This document shows positions 22,622 to 34,436 of a DNA stretch of 64,000 bases, piece after piece. Numbering within the stretch: the stretch's first letter is position 1; every line of letters begins with the position of its first letter. The notes under the pieces were generated by a model, which was not told where the DNA came from, made no database searches, and saw nothing but the letters and a program-made list of their open reading frames with translations. Both the position numbers and the translations under genes were made by a program. The DNA is from Larix kaempferi. Taxonomy: Eukaryota > Streptophyta > Pinopsida > Pinales > Pinaceae. The stretch covers positions 14,804,001 through 14,868,000 of the forward strand of contig BSBM01000007.1 in assembly GCA_027924585.1 (NCBI GenBank). Direction: 5' to 3'.

Positions 22622-24390
22622 TCAAATAGACACAGCGAACAAATGTTCATCTAGAAAGCTATCATCGATAGGACTAGCATTATTGTCAATTTGAATTCGA
22701 GAGAGACAATCTGCTACCATATTCTCTAGATGGGGACGATAAAAAATGGTGATGTTAAATTCTTGTAACAAAAGAAGCCACGGAGTCACTATGCCATTGG
22801 TGATAGGTTTTTTCATTAAAAATATGATGGTGGAGTGGTCAATGTGTATAAAGATTTCATGTCCTGTGATATAATGACAAAACTTGTTGATGGCATAGAC
22901 TACTGCTAGAAAATCTTTTTCAATAACAGTGTATTTCGATTCTCCAGGAGTCAAAGTTTTACTAGCAAAGTAGATGGCATGTGATGTTTGTCCCTCTTTT
23001 TGACCTAAGACTACTCCTATAGCTATTTCAGAAGCATCAGTGGATATATGGAAGGGAAGGGACCAATTGGGGCCCCTGAGTATACGTGCCACTGCTAGCT
23101 TTTCCTTCAAAGTTTCAAAGGCATGTTGACACGATTCAGTCCATTAGAATTTTGTGTCTTTCATGAGTATCTTGAACATAGGTGCAGCTATCTTAGTGAA
23201 GTTTTCAATAAAATGTCTATAATAGTCTGCATGGCTAAGAAAACTTCATACTTCCTTCAGAGTTTTTGGAGGAGGAAGATTAACAATTATTTCTATCTTG
23301 GTAGGATCTACCTTGATACCTTGAAGAGAGACATGATGTCCCAGAACTATGCCCTCGGTTAGTAGCATCTTACATTTTTTGTGACTAAGAGCTAAGTTCA
23401 TTTCTTGGCACCAAATAAGAACTGTTTCAAGGTTGTCAAGGGCTTCTTGGAAGGTATTACCATAAACTGTAAAATAATCCATATAAACTTCTACACAATC
23501 ATGTATAAGATCAGCAATGATTCCTAAAAATGCACGCCAGAAAGTAGTAGGTGCATTACATAGGCCAAAAGGAAATACTCGATAGGCATATGTCCCCCAA
23601 AAACAAGTAAAGGTTGTCTTGTCTTGATCCTTAGGTGCTATTAATATTTGATTGTATCCACTATACCCATCAAGGAAAGAAAAATATTGTTTCCCTGACA
23701 AAGTATCTAACACCTGATCGATGAAAGGAAAAGGGAAGTAGTCTTTAAGAGTGGCCTTGTTCAATTCTCGAAATTCAACACAGATACGCCATTTCCCTGT
23801 GACTTTCTTTGGAACTACCCCAAAGGAGACCCCCATTTACTGTTGGAAATTGGGTAAATGAAACCAGCATTAAGGAGTATTTGTAATTCATCTTTTACTA
23901 TATCCTTTAGGGATGGATTCATTCTTCTATGGGGCTTCTTGATAGGAGGTATATTTGAATATGTGTAAATGTGGTGAATACAGGTATATGGTTCTATACC
24001 CTTCATATCGATGTATTCCCATGCAAGTGATCCAGTTTGACTCTTGAAAACTTTTAGTAATTGTTTTTGTTGACTCTCATCTAGACCTGCATTTATGTGT
24101 AGAAATTTGTCGAAACTAACCTCACAAGGTATGGTATAGGATCCTATATGTTCTTCGGTTGCAAAGACACAGGGTGTACTTGTAAATGTTGAGAGGCTCA
24201 TGTTTTCTTGGAATTCATCTCCAAATATCTGGTCAAGTTGGGAAAAAGACTGAGGAAAGTCTATACATGTTGTGGAAGAGATAAATTGGTTCAACACACT
24301 CTCGGTATTTTGTTCTTGAAGTGCCCAGGAGAAATCACTAACAAGGGAAAGTTCTTCCAAGTTCTCATCCCCAAAGGACAATGTAACCAA
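22622..24390 (-). pseudogene. G1 reverse transcriptase and RNase H
   Basis: The RT N-terminal linker is at 24390-23815 (KKPHRRMNPSLKDIVKDELQ, LLNAGFIYPISNSKW). A frameshift near 23836 leads to PKKVTGKWRICVEFRELNKA, FIDQVLDTLSGKQYFSFLDG and FPFGLCNAPTTFWRAF. The catalytic motif reads VYMDYFTVYG: YMDD has become YMDY. RNase H follows in the same frame at about 23110-22650: FHISTDASEIAIGVVLGQ, SKYTVIEKDFLAVVYAINKF, HIDHSTIIFLM, ADCLSRI. Stops lie near 23246 and 23145. The RH-INT junction is frameshifted. Confidence 0.9.
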
Positions 24391-24860
24391 AACAGGTTTT
24401 CAGTTACTAGCTTTGCTGGTGGGTATAAAGCTAGTTTTCTTGTAGATAACCCATCAAAGATAATCATTTCTCCATCCTTGCATCCTATGAATGCATTAGC
24501 AGTAGCCAACCAGGGTCTTCCCAAAGTAATGGGGTGACCTTTGGAAGGGTCCTTTGATTCTATGACCATAAAGTCCATGTGATATTCCCATGAAGCTACT
24601 GATACAGTGATGTCATCTAAGATCACAGCAGGCTGCACCATAGTGCAATCTGCTAATTCTAGCATTGTTGGGGTAGGGAGGAGGAACTGTCCTACATGGA
24701 GAGTTTCTAAAACTGTGGTAGTCATCAGATTAATAACAACTCCTAGATCAATAAGTGTATTTCCTATGGTGGTGTTATTGATGATAACAATCACCACAGG
24801 GTTTCCTGGGTTTGAATACTTGGGGATTTTAGGTTGGTTTGCTATGTAATATGACATTTC
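24291..24860 (-). pseudogene. G1 aspartic protease
   Basis: GNTLIDLGVVINLM matches the active-site region of Tat/Athila-type proteases, which carry D-L-G in place of D-T/S-G. HPITLGRPWLATANAFIGC with the following GEMIIF is the C-terminal flap and strand region. It lies in the same frame as gag, separated by stops near 25038 and 24886. A frameshift separates it from RT. Confidence 0.83.
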
Positions 24861-25037
24861 ACCTATTACATGAATCGTCGGAGGGTCTTTTTGTTATCTA
24901 CCTGTTCTTTTAATATAGAGTTCCTTTATTACTTTACTATAGATTGGTATATATTTAATGGATTGTAACAAAGGGATCTTAATACAAATATTTTTCAATT
25001 CGTTAATTATATCATACTCTGGATAAGTTATAGGTTT

Positions 25038-27280
25038 TTATATTACTAGATGCTCCAGATATGGGGGTGCTTTTTCTCCTGTAATTACTTCTTCATAAGG
25101 ATAGTTATGTGTTGAAGATTTAGGGATAGCCACATCTTCAAGAATGGCATCATTCAAAACTTCACTAGGTATGTTTTCTTCTTCATTCTCTTCTTGGATA
25201 ACAACCGATGACTTGGGCTGATCTTGCAAAACTCTTCTAGACCGTAGTTGAATCTCATGTATTGGTGCGGTCGAAATGGCATATGATGGAAGAGGTAACA
25301 ACCCAATGATATTAAGAACTTGGGTTGGCTTGTTGTTAGGATTTGGTATCGGTTGTACAGGTAATATTGTGGGTCTTGGAGGATTCATATTCTGGAAATG
25401 GTGGGGTTGATTTGAAATAGGGGGTAATGAAGGAGGTACAAATCCAGGCAGGAGTTGCTAAATATTAGGTGGGTAAGGATAGTTAGGCATAGGAGGAGGT
25501 GGTTGAGCATAAGCTTGTCCTCTCCATCCATGTGGCCATTGTTGTTGTTGGGCATTCTGAGAAGGGTATTGAGGTGGCAAATGTTTCCAACCTGAAGTGT
25601 TCCATTGTTGAGGAGGTTGATAAGGATAGTAATAGGGTGGAATTTGTGATGATGGATCTTGATATGATGATTGATCTCCAGGTTTCCAAGGCCTCCTAGA
25701 ATTTTCACCAAAGTTTCCACTATTATATACAGCTTGCAACCCCGGCAATGATGGACAATTATTAGTCGGATGTTCTTCTGTACAAAGGTGACAAACTGAA
25801 ACATTATTCAATGGACATTCTCGTTGGGGATGTTTAGTTCTACTCCTAGGACAGAAAACACTCATTGCTGCATGCTCTTCATCCTATCTCTTTTTGGATT
25901 GTAATGCATCTAATTGGGAACCCATGGCTCCTAAGATATCTATTTTGAATTTTTCTAATAGGTTTCCCAACTCTACCCTTGTAACTCCACCAGGACCGGA
26001 TGTGTTTCCTTTTAGGTTCCTAGCATAAGATTCTCAAAAGTGTCTTCCACTTTTCCCTTTGCTCCTAGAGTAATTCCTACATAGCTCACAAATCTGTGAA
26101 AAAGGATTATGAGAGATGTCTCCTGCTACCATGAGATTAAGGTTTTCTAAGAATTCTTCTAAGATTCCCTTGAGGAAGAGTGTTCTTACTGGATCCTCCC
26201 GAAGATCACTATATTTATATTTATGTAACACATAGTTAAATCTTTCGAGATAGTCCTCTAGGCTCTCATATTCAAATTGTTGTATTTTAAAACTATCATT
26301 GCGAGTGTCCTTAGGTTTACAGTAATCCTAATAATTCCGTAGAAATGCATTCTTCATGTCTTTCCAAGTTCTAATACTAGATTCTCCTAACCCCATGAAC
26401 CATCAAAGAGAAGAATATTTTAATATGGCAGGAAAGAGTTTTAGCTTTTGGTCATCTTGTAGGTAGTTATAAATCCTACACAAAATGTCAAATTCGAATA
26501 AGAATGTATCCAGATCCTCACTACTCTTCCCATAAAATGTTGGTAGTGAGGAAGGAGGGATTTTTTTCATAGTTACATCTTGTGCAGTGTCTAGAATAGG
26601 GAATCCAAAAGTACCTTCAGTTCTAACCTCTCCCTCTTCTTCATCTTGTCGGACATGATCTTCATTTTCATCCTCCATGAAGATTTGATTTCCAAAGAGA
26701 GAATACTTAGGTGGATCCTTTCTTAGAGAGTATGGGATATCCCAACCTTCTGTTTCTAGAAGAGTATTCTTCTCTTTAGGAGGAGAATTACCAGCTATGT
26801 GGGAGTCTAGCTTTGAAGGTCCTACCGTTGTTGTTTCAATTTGTGAACTAACTATGTTCACAGAATTTTCAAAAAGAGTATCTAATTATGTAGGATCAAT
26901 AAATTCCACTAAGTTTGGACCACCTACTATTGAAAAGGTAGAGTCTTTGGGTTTTTGAACCAATGGAGGGTTGAGAGGTTCTGAAGTGTTATCCTTTTGA
27001 ATTTCTTCCTGTCTAAGTTCGGTCTCAATATGAGCTTGAGGTTCTTCTAGTGGAATTTATTTATGAACAGACTTTTCTGATGTCCCTATGGTTTCCCCTA
27101 ATTGATTTCCTTTGCTTTCCAAGTAGGACTATCCCCTTTAGGTGTCTTCCGATACCTTTATGTTGAGTTAGTAGTTGGGGTGGCATGCCCCCCGTATAGG
27201 TTAGTAGGAATTTTAGTATGGATTCTAGTAGGAGGTCTACTTTTAATAAATCTACCTTTTGAGTCTCTAGACCTATTCAT
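25038..27280 (-). pseudogene. G1 gag
   Basis: Probable start at 27280 (MNRSRDSKGRFIKSR). After several breaks the capsid region reads IPPSSLPTFYGKSSEDLDTF, FEFDILCRIYNYLQDDQKLK and, near 26230, LHKYKYSDLREDPVRTLFLK. The nucleocapsid is at about 25865-25740: VCHLCTEEHPTNNC is a CCHC-like knuckle with one residue fewer before His, and CPRSRTKHPQREC is a second, partial one. A Pro/Gln/Tyr-rich segment (25690-25460) follows. TAG and TAA stops lie at 25458 and 25038, and the 5' half has frameshifts. Confidence 0.83.
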
Positions 27281-27498
27281 GGAAACAAACTATAACTTAA
27301 ATAGATTCTAACTGCATCTCTACTACTGCTAGGTTTTGGGGATGCATGTTATAACAGATGCGCAGGTTCTTACCTCTCGCCTTACTGCTCACCCATCACC
27401 AGCCTATTTCTAAATTTCAAAGCAAAAAATTCAAATCTATCACTAATTTTTAAAAGAGAGTTCTATCTATCTACAACTGAGTTCTACCTATCTACAAT
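27281..27498 (-). other. G1 leader before gag
   Basis: Non-coding minus-strand leader, cut at 27498 by G2. The G1 5' LTR and primer-binding site would lie on the far side of G2, outside the window. The bases acaat (27494-27498) are the expected left TSD of G2. Confidence 0.5.
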
Positions 27499-27852
27499 TG
27501 TTGGGCCTGGCACAAGTTGGGGCAAATTTTGATAACAGAAGGAGTTTTAGCTGCGGAGCTGAGCGCAGCTCAACAAAAATACAATTTTGTGCAAGTGTTG
27601 GGGATGCTACGAAGTTGCGTGGAAGAACCAAATTTTGGTAGTACTTCGCAGGGTGCTGCGAAGATCAGTGTTGCGAGGAAGCAGTGCTGCGAAGTGACTA
27701 GTCCACGTGGAGCCGCCAAAGCAGAGTGCTGGACAGAGGATGGGCACGGGTACTGGTTAGACCGTCGACGGTCTATTTTTGGCAAAGATGATCCAGGAAG
27801 GCCGAGCGGTGGCCATGAGCAAATCAGGAAGGCGGCCAAGTGTACGAGGCTG

Positions 27853-28065
27853 TTAGAGGAAGAACGGCTTGATGAAAGCGACTGGGAGCTGAGCAAGTTA
27901 TACAAGGTCATTAGAGGAAGAACGACTTGATGAAAGTGACTAGGAGCTGAGCCAGTTGTACAAAGTCGTTAGAGGAAGAATGACTTGATGAAAGCGACTG
28001 GGAGCTGAGCCAGTTGTATGAGGTCGTTAGAGGAAGAGCGGATCGACGGAAGTGACCTGTTGGCA
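27853..28065 (+). repeat. 58 bp tandem repeat in the G2 LTR
   Basis: Four copies start at 27853, 27911, 27969 and 28027, each TTAGAGGAAGA followed by TGATGAAAGCGACT and GGAGCTGAGC. They lie in U3, about 180 bp upstream of the TATA-like box, so they could act as a promoter or enhancer array. Confidence 0.88.
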
Positions 28066-28235
28066 TGCGCACAACAGGAAGGCCAATAGCGACAGGATGA
28101 AGGTGTGGACGACCGCCACGATGGAGCACTTGCTACCAAAGGCCAGCAATCTGGTTTAGAGAAACCATAGCAGTTTTGTAAACCCTAAGGGTTTTGGCCT
28201 TTAGCATTGTAAAGACATGACCTGCGGGCATGATC

Positions 28236-28244
28236 TATTTAAGG
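28236..28244 (+). promoter_or_regulatory. TATA-like box of the G2 LTR
   Basis: TATTTAAGG, about 740 bp into the LTR. It is the best candidate on the coding strand. Confidence 0.45.
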
Positions 28245-29244
28245 AGGCATTTTTGTATGGGAAAGGGTTAGAATTTTAGTACTGAGCATTGTAAAATATT
28301 TTCTAAGTAAAGATATTGTAAAGGCTTTGCAGCTGAGTGTGCAGAGACCTATCTGAGAGAGAAGAGAGTATGCAGCTGAGTGCGTAGACTAAGAATTGTT
28401 GTGCCCTTCCCAAAAGATATATATATATAACAACAGTTCTTATGGACGTAGCTTCCCACCCGGGGGAGTGAACCACATTAAATACTGTGCAGTGTTATTG
28501 TGTTGTGTATTGTGCATTTATCTACTTCCTGTGAATGCATGTCTAAAATTTTCCCTTGCATATTGTTATGCTAGGACTCTTATATGTATTTTCCATCAGG
28601 AGAATATGGAAATAATATGTTAAGTTCTGCATGAATAGATGAATGGTGAATGTTTGGCCTCTACTTATGAAGCAGTAATGAATCAGTTATTCAGCTAAGT
28701 GTTAGATATTGTTTAAGCACTTTCACATTACGCAGTAGGAAGACTGCATGGTAGTTGGACTGTCTCTGCGACACATGTTTGAGCAGTGAACACCCCAAGT
28801 GAATGGATGAATGATTGAGTGTTAATAACTTCAGTACTCTAGTTAACTGCAAGTATTTCAAGTCTTAGTGTGAACTGCATCGGTCGCAATCACAAAGAAA
28901 CTCCGTGGAAGTAGAATTTAGAGGTGCAGACCGCGGTGTTGTCTATCGTCGTGCGGTCTTCCCCCGTAGCACACATCCCGTGTCACGCTACGCAGTATGT
29001 CAAACTAAACAACTCATCACCTACTATGGAAACCTGATTCTACAGTACCCCATAGATACACCTCGGGTGAGACCTCAACCTGCTCGCAGGTTGTTTCCGA
29101 AAGGGCCGGTGTGAAGGGGTTTTGTTGGTCAAGGGGAAACTACGAAGAACTTGGGTCTTCATTGAAAGCCTTCTGGGTCAGCATATGATAAGCCATCAAA
29201 TGGTTTCGTTGCCGCACTAGAATCCATGATGAGTTGCTGCCGTA

Positions 29245-29751
29245 ATGTGTGACGAAGAACATCAGTTCCCGGAAGGCTCCAAAAATTGGCATCCTGAAAA
29301 GACAGAGATCCAGGCTTGGTGTGACAAGACCATAAGAGACTTTGCAAGGCAAGAGAATAGACAGCCGCATCTATCTGACGAACAGTGGTTGAGTAGATAT
29401 CTGTGGAAAGATATGAATGATATTTTCTAGGCATCATTTTCAGACGAGTTGGACGAGTGGATCTCGCGGCTCTCTGAGAAGAAAACCTATTTTCAAGGAG
29501 GAGTTCCTACAGAGTGGACTCCAGAGCTCATAACACAGCTCAAAGAAATAGACAGCCCATTGACGCGCGTAGTTGACTTCTGGGTTGATCATATGCTAGA
29601 AGGCTTCGTAACAAAATTTGCTGTAGACACACTCAAATCCTATAGCCAAGCAGAAGCATACTTTTTTGATGGATTCCAAGGTAAGTACCTGAACAATCTC
29701 AGTCTATACATTAAGATGTTGTTAGATGAGAAAGGTGTTTTAAGAATGTAG
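29245..29751 (+). pseudogene. G2 small ORF upstream of gag (ORF1)
   Basis: A frame of 169 codons from MCDEEHQFPEGSKNW to KGVLRM and a stop, with one in-frame TAG at 29428-29430. It ends 19 bp before the gag ATG at 29771. It is homologous to the ORF ending at 63650 in G3 (shared VVDFW, LEGF, KFAV/EFAV, GKYLNNLSLYIKMLLDEKG). Conservation of the reading frame in two elements supports a real product. No known domain is recognised; it is mostly helical and acidic. An ORF before gag is also known in Ogre elements, but sequence relation to that ORF is not established. Confidence 0.65.
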
Positions 29752-29770
29752 TAATATTTTCAAGTCTATC

Positions 29771-30660
29771 ATGGTAAACAATATATATAGTGATTCTGAC
29801 AAAGACACCCATAATCTTAGAAGTGGGAAGAGATATAAATTTAATAAGAATCTTGGAGGCACTGGAATCCACATAGATATTGAGATTCCTTGTGACCTTA
29901 ACAATGAAGCCGTGCCACCATTCACCCCTAAGAATCCGCCAGTTGCAGAGACCACACCTCCCTTATCTCAGAGCCCACCCGTTACACAACCCACCCCGCG
30001 GGATACTCAATCGAGTACGTCTACTCCGATATTCCCATTTACTTTCACTGCACAGAGCCCATCACAACAGCCGTGCACAAATCTGGGTGCTCCTACTAAT
30101 AGGACAATGGAAAACACTGATATGAAGCTACCAATATTTAAAGGAACTGGTCTAGAAGACCCTGACCAGCATTGGTTGCTTTGTGAAGCCGTATGGAGTG
30201 TAAGACAAATCTAGGATGATGCTGTGAAGAGAGCGCAGCTCATTACCACCCTTAGAGACAGAGCTTTACATTGGTTTATGAAGTACTCTCAGACACAGCC
30301 GAGAACCCTCACAGAAATTAAAGCTGCGCTTGTGGCAGAGTTTAAGAAACCCAAATCTGAATCTCAGTGTATAACCAAGTTGAAAGAAATAAAGTAGAGA
30401 CCGACTGAAATGGTTTGGGAGTTTGATCAGAAGTTCAAGACCTTATTGGATCAAGTGAGCTTTGTTATAGCTCCAGAGCAGCACAAGGAATGGTTTATTG
30501 ATGCATTATTGCCGCACATTAGATTACCATTGATGCAGCAGAAGGTTGCGTCGCAGGCAGAGGCCTTGGAGATCGCAATGAAGCTAGGGGCTTCGGTGAT
30601 TGGTGAGACTAGTTCTGGGATGTCTCAGATCCAAAACTAGCTGACCACCCTGACACTAGA
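29771..30660 (+). pseudogene. G2 gag (nucleocapsid deleted)
   Basis: Starts MVNNIYSDSDKDTHNLRSGK, followed by a Pro/Thr-rich linker and then the capsid region: LPIFKGTGLEDPDQHWLLCE, ALHWFMKYSQTQ, EFKKPKSESQCITKLKEIK, MVWEFDQKFKTLLDQVSF, QHKEWFIDALLPHIRLPLMQ. Three in-frame TAGs occur (30214, 30397 and 30640 region), at positions coding Gln or another residue in G3. After LQSMKNGKE the zinc knuckles and most of the protease seen in G3 are missing, a deletion of about 1.3 kb. Confidence 0.85.
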
Positions 30661-30671
30661 ACTGCAAAGCA

Positions 30672-33400
30672 TGAAGAATGGCAAAGAAAAAAGGTATGAA
30701 CCTAGGCATGAGGCCTTTTCCTACACTGTTAGCAATTGACTGGGCCATGGATAACCTGGCTATCATAAACCTGAAGAAAAAGAAGATGATATTTGAAGGA
30801 AATCATCTTAGCGTCATCACACCATTGGATCCTACAGATGGGGACATATACAGTGAGCCGACTCAGGAGGAATCCAAGGCTCAAGACTTGGACAGACTAT
30901 ACCAGATCATCGCGAACCAGGAAGAATACATTAATCCAAATGAAAATGGTACACTCAGCTGGAGATGTGACATCTCTTGTGTCTTTGACTCAGAGATAGG
31001 ACTGAAAATTTGGAAAAGCTGCATGCATGAAGTATCAGCGAGAAGGTGCGCGCAGGTTACGAAATCTCTGTGTTGGATCGGAAAGGAGGTAAGCCCTATT
31101 CACATATATGATGGTTTTGCTAACGTTTACACTTTCATCCAAGAATATACTACATCTATTGCAGATGAGCATAGATTACAAGCATTGGATATGGAACTGC
31201 ATGACACACCATCCAGATGGTGGGCTGCACATAAGCAGACATTGACTACTTGGGATCAATGCACGATTAAGATGCAGATTCGGTTTGCTGACAAGGTTAC
31301 TTTACCTTTTGAAAAGTATAACGGACAGACAGATCCTATCCAGCATATTGAAGTCTATTCACAGGCATGGGTGGAAAGGCCACATACAGAATGGGTGAAT
31401 ATCTTTTTACATACACTCGACGATGACATTCCAAATAAATGGTACCTAGACCTGGAGTTGCGCAGGGAAACCACTGATTGGGATATGTTGACTGTGAACT
31501 TCCAGAAGGACTTCAGCTTTGACGACGACAACCCACTGATCCATGACGCATTGCAGATAATTAAGGAATGCATATTCAGGAAAGACAGTCCTCACAAAAA
31601 TATAACGTTGGAGGAATTCTTTGGGGCAGAGGGAATTCCTATGAACCTACAATTAGAAGGGAAGGAACACGAAAAACATCCCATCGAGTGTTATAACCTA
31701 GTTGAAGTACCCGATGATAGACAGGAAGATGATGAGGACGATCTACGCAACATAAACATACCAAAATCGGAGGGTGTGTGCGACGTAGAGGGACCTCTGT
31801 TGGAAATCCCAGACATGAGTGGACCAGTAAAGACGCAGAAGGTGAACATTGGCACAAGCGAAAATCCAAAGTTCACATCAATTAGAGACTATTGGGATGA
31901 TCAGACTGTTGCAGAGATCGCAGACACCTTACATGAGTATCAGGAGCTGTTCTCGATGAAATTCACAGAAATGAAAGGCATTCTGGGAGACCTAGGGGTC
32001 ATGAAAATGCCTTTGAAGCTAGGTGCCAAGCCTGTGAAGCAAAGGCCATACAGGCTAAACCCGCGGTACAAAGAAAGAGTCCGCGCAGAGCTAGATAACA
32101 TGCTCGAAGCAGGAATCATTGAACCTGTTGAAGAATTCGAATGGATTAGCCCCATGGTTGTTCAAGACAAGAAAATGAAAGGTGAGATCAGGATTTGTGT
32201 GGATCTCAGAAAACTGAATGATGGTTCTATGCACGACCCATTCCCTACTCCTTTCACGGACGAAGTACTTGATAATGTTGGAGGGAATGAGTCCTACTCT
32301 TTTACGGATGGTTTCTATGGGTATCATCAGATCAGGATTGATCCTGCAGACAGGCATAAGATGACTTTTGCTACAGAATGGGGGTCGTTCCAGTACATAG
32401 TAATGCCTTTTGGTCTGAAGAACGCACCTTCCATCTTTTCCAGAGTTGTTGTCGTAGCCTTTAAATATTTTATGCACAAGTTTCTGGAAGCCTATTTTGG
32501 CGATTGGACTATTGAAGAACCACTGCGCAAATATCAGAATGATGCTTGAGAAGTGTAGATAGCATCAGATCTCCTTAAATCTGAAGAAGTGTATTTTCTG
32601 TGTTCCTTACAGGATTCTACTTGGACACATTGTCTGTAAGCAAGGATTGATGCTGGATCCTGCGAAGATTTCAATTATTGTAAATTTACCAACACCAAAT
32701 TATGTCAAGATGTTACCTCTACCTTAGGCCATACCGGATATTACAGGAAATTCATAAAAGGTTACGTGCAGATAACCGCAGCAATGGAGAAATCGCTAAA
32801 GAAAGATACGCCGTTCATTTGGAACGTAGAGTGTGAGCAGTGTTTTAATACACTAAAGGAGAATATGGTTACTGCGCCGATCCTGATCTTCCCAGACTAG
32901 GAAAATCCATTCCATGTACATGTTGATGCATCATGCATTGCCCTGGGAGTCGTATTAGCTCAGCTAGGAGAAGGAGGTATTGACCATCCCATCATATTTT
33001 CAAGCAGGAATCTCTCAACAGCGGAAAACAATTACACTACTACTGAGAGGGAAGGTCTTGCGATGGTATATGCACTGCAGAAATTCAGACACTAATTGCT
33101 TGGTGCACACTTCCTCATGTTTACTGACCATTCTGTTTTGAAATACTTGGTCAATAAGCCAGTGTTAGGAAGGCGCATATGCAGATGGCTGTTGCTATTC
33201 CAGGAATATGATTTTGAGATTGTTGTTAAGCCAGGCAGGCTGAAATTGGGACCTGATCACCTCTCTAGGATTGAGTAAGGAGAAGAGCCGACAAACATTG
33301 AAGACAATCTGCCTAATGCGTAGTTATTTGCTATACAGGTTGCTGATGATTATTATCGGGATATTATTGATTTCTTAACAACAGGATTAGCACCTCAGGA
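30672..33400 (+). pseudogene. G2 pol: protease remnant, capsid-like modules, RT, RNase H
   Basis: Begins in the protease C-terminal part (PFPTLLAIDWAMDNLAIINL), then the two capsid-like modules (31098-31577), an acidic linker, and RT from about 32040: KQRPYRLNPRYKE, ISPMVVQDKKMKGEIRICVD, VMPFGLKNAPSIFSRV. The catalytic motif is AYFGDW: FDDW has become FGDW. The frame breaks at about 32547 and resumes near 32730 (LGHTGYYRKFIKGY). RNase H has FHVHVDASCIALGVVLAQ, TTTEREGLAMVYALQKF, FTDHSVLKYL and PDHLSRIE. Stops: TAG near 32898, TAA at 33093 and 33276, TAG near 33320. Confidence 0.88.
31098..31577 (+). other. Two capsid-like modules between protease and RT (G2)
   Basis: Module 1 (about 31098-31286): IYDGFANVYTFIQEY, then LDMELHDTPSRWWAAHK and MQIRF. 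Module 2 (about 31314-31577): YNGQTDPIQHIEVYSQAW, TEWVNIFLHTLDDDIPNKWY and FQKDFSF. Each follows the retrotransposon gag capsid pattern (F-x-G-x-x-D, a helix, L...A/P..W, W..., F...F). They are collinear with 61017-60544 in G3. The function of capsid-like repeats inside pol is unknown. Confidence 0.55.
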
Positions 33401-33407
33401 CTTTTCC

Positions 33408-34436
33408 ATCCAACAAAAGAAGCAACTAGTAGTGCGCGCTGCAGACTTCACTATTATTGCAGGTCATCTATACAAACTCGGACCGGATGAAGTGTTATGT
33501 AGATGCATACTAGACCATGAGAAACCATTCATCTTAGCAGATGCACATTCAGGGATCGCAGGAGGCCACTATGCAGGAAGGGCTACTGCGCAGAAGATAC
33601 TACGCGCAGGGCTATGGTGGCCTACAATCCATAAAGACTCCAAAGAATACTGTCGGAACTGTGATGTCTATCAGAGGACAGGAAAACCTTCGCAGAGAGA
33701 TGAAATGCCGCTGAATCCACAGTTGACCTTACAGGCATTTGAAAAGTGGGCCATTGATTTCGTGGGTCCCATAAACCCACTAGGGAAAAGAACTGGTGTG
33801 AGGTACATCATTATTGCTACTGATTACCTCACCAGATGGGCAGAAACAAAAATAGTAAAGGACTGCAGCACCGGTACTGCTGGGCAGTTCATTTTTGAAG
33901 ATATACTTTCACGATTTGGATGCCCGAAGATTTTGATGAGCAATCAAGGCACACACTTTTTGAACAAACTATCGAAGCTCTCACAGAGGAATTCTACATC
34001 CATCATCAGCGCAGTACCCCATATCATCCATAGGCGAATGGAACTATTGAGGATTTCAATAAAATACTTGAGAATGCACTCACTAATATCTACAATGTGA
34101 ATAGAGATGAATGGGATCTATGCATCTCATCTGTGTTATGGGCATACAAGACCACTTGCAAGAAATTGACAGGACACACACCTTTTCGGTTGTCTTATGG
34201 ACAGGAGGCTATAATGCCAATGGAGTATATTGTCCCTAGCTTGAGAATCGTTGCATTTATAGGGATGGGAGATTGCACAGCACTAGAAGAAAGATTGCTA
34301 CACTTGGTTGGATTGGAGGAAGATCGCTTCATTGCAGGCTTTCACCAACAAGTGCAAAAAGACTGCGAGAAAGCATGGCATGATCGCCATATAAAGAACA
34401 AGTCCTTTCAGGTAGGTGACCTAGTCCTCTTGTATG
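33408..34436 (+). pseudogene. G2 integrase, N-terminal and core part
   Basis: Zinc-binding domain: AHSGIAGGHYAGRATAQKIL and YCRNCDVYQRTGKP, where the second Cys of the pair is Tyr. Core: FEKWAIDFVGPINPLGKRTG (first Asp kept), ATDYLTRWAE, ILMSNQGTHFLN where the second catalytic Asp is Asn. A frameshift near 33990 follows, then [12 protein letters not shown] (Glu kept) and ELTGHTPF-like sequence. It continues to GDLVLLY at 34436, where the solo LTR interrupts it. Confidence 0.88.

Larger units (their letters stand above)
8177..27498 (-). mobile_element. Ty3/gypsy element G1 with duplicated 3' end
   Basis: Minus strand order: gag (27280), PR, RT, RH, INT (to 21346), spacer X-B, extra ORF-B, PPT, LTR-B (17267-14423), then spacer X-A, extra ORF-A, PPT, LTR-A (11071-8177). 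The X-ORF-PPT-LTR block of about 6.2 kb is present twice in direct order. The copies differ at many positions, so the duplication is not recent. The 5' LTR is absent because G2 inserted at 27499 in the leader ahead of gag. Confidence 0.8.
27499..29175 (+). mobile_element. G2 5' LTR (right end approximate)
   Basis: Starts TGTTGGGCCTGG. The right end is set to about 29175 by comparison with the G3 LTR. Both share the segment read as GAGACCTC and CGAAAGGGCC near the end, and CAGCTG..GTGTGCAGAG-type repeats in the middle. A TATA-like box lies at 28236. A 58 bp minisatellite occupies 27853-28065. No primer-binding site was confidently identified after it. Confidence 0.72.

Noticed and set aside
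27517-27930. 137-residue plus-strand ORF in the G2 LTR
   Set aside because: Runs through LTR U3 into the 58 bp repeats, with no domain; overlapping ORFs exist on the other strand.
29175-29200. TGGTTTCGTTGCC near 29200 as the G2 primer-binding site
   Set aside because: Does not match a tRNA 3' end I can name, and the LTR right border is not exact.
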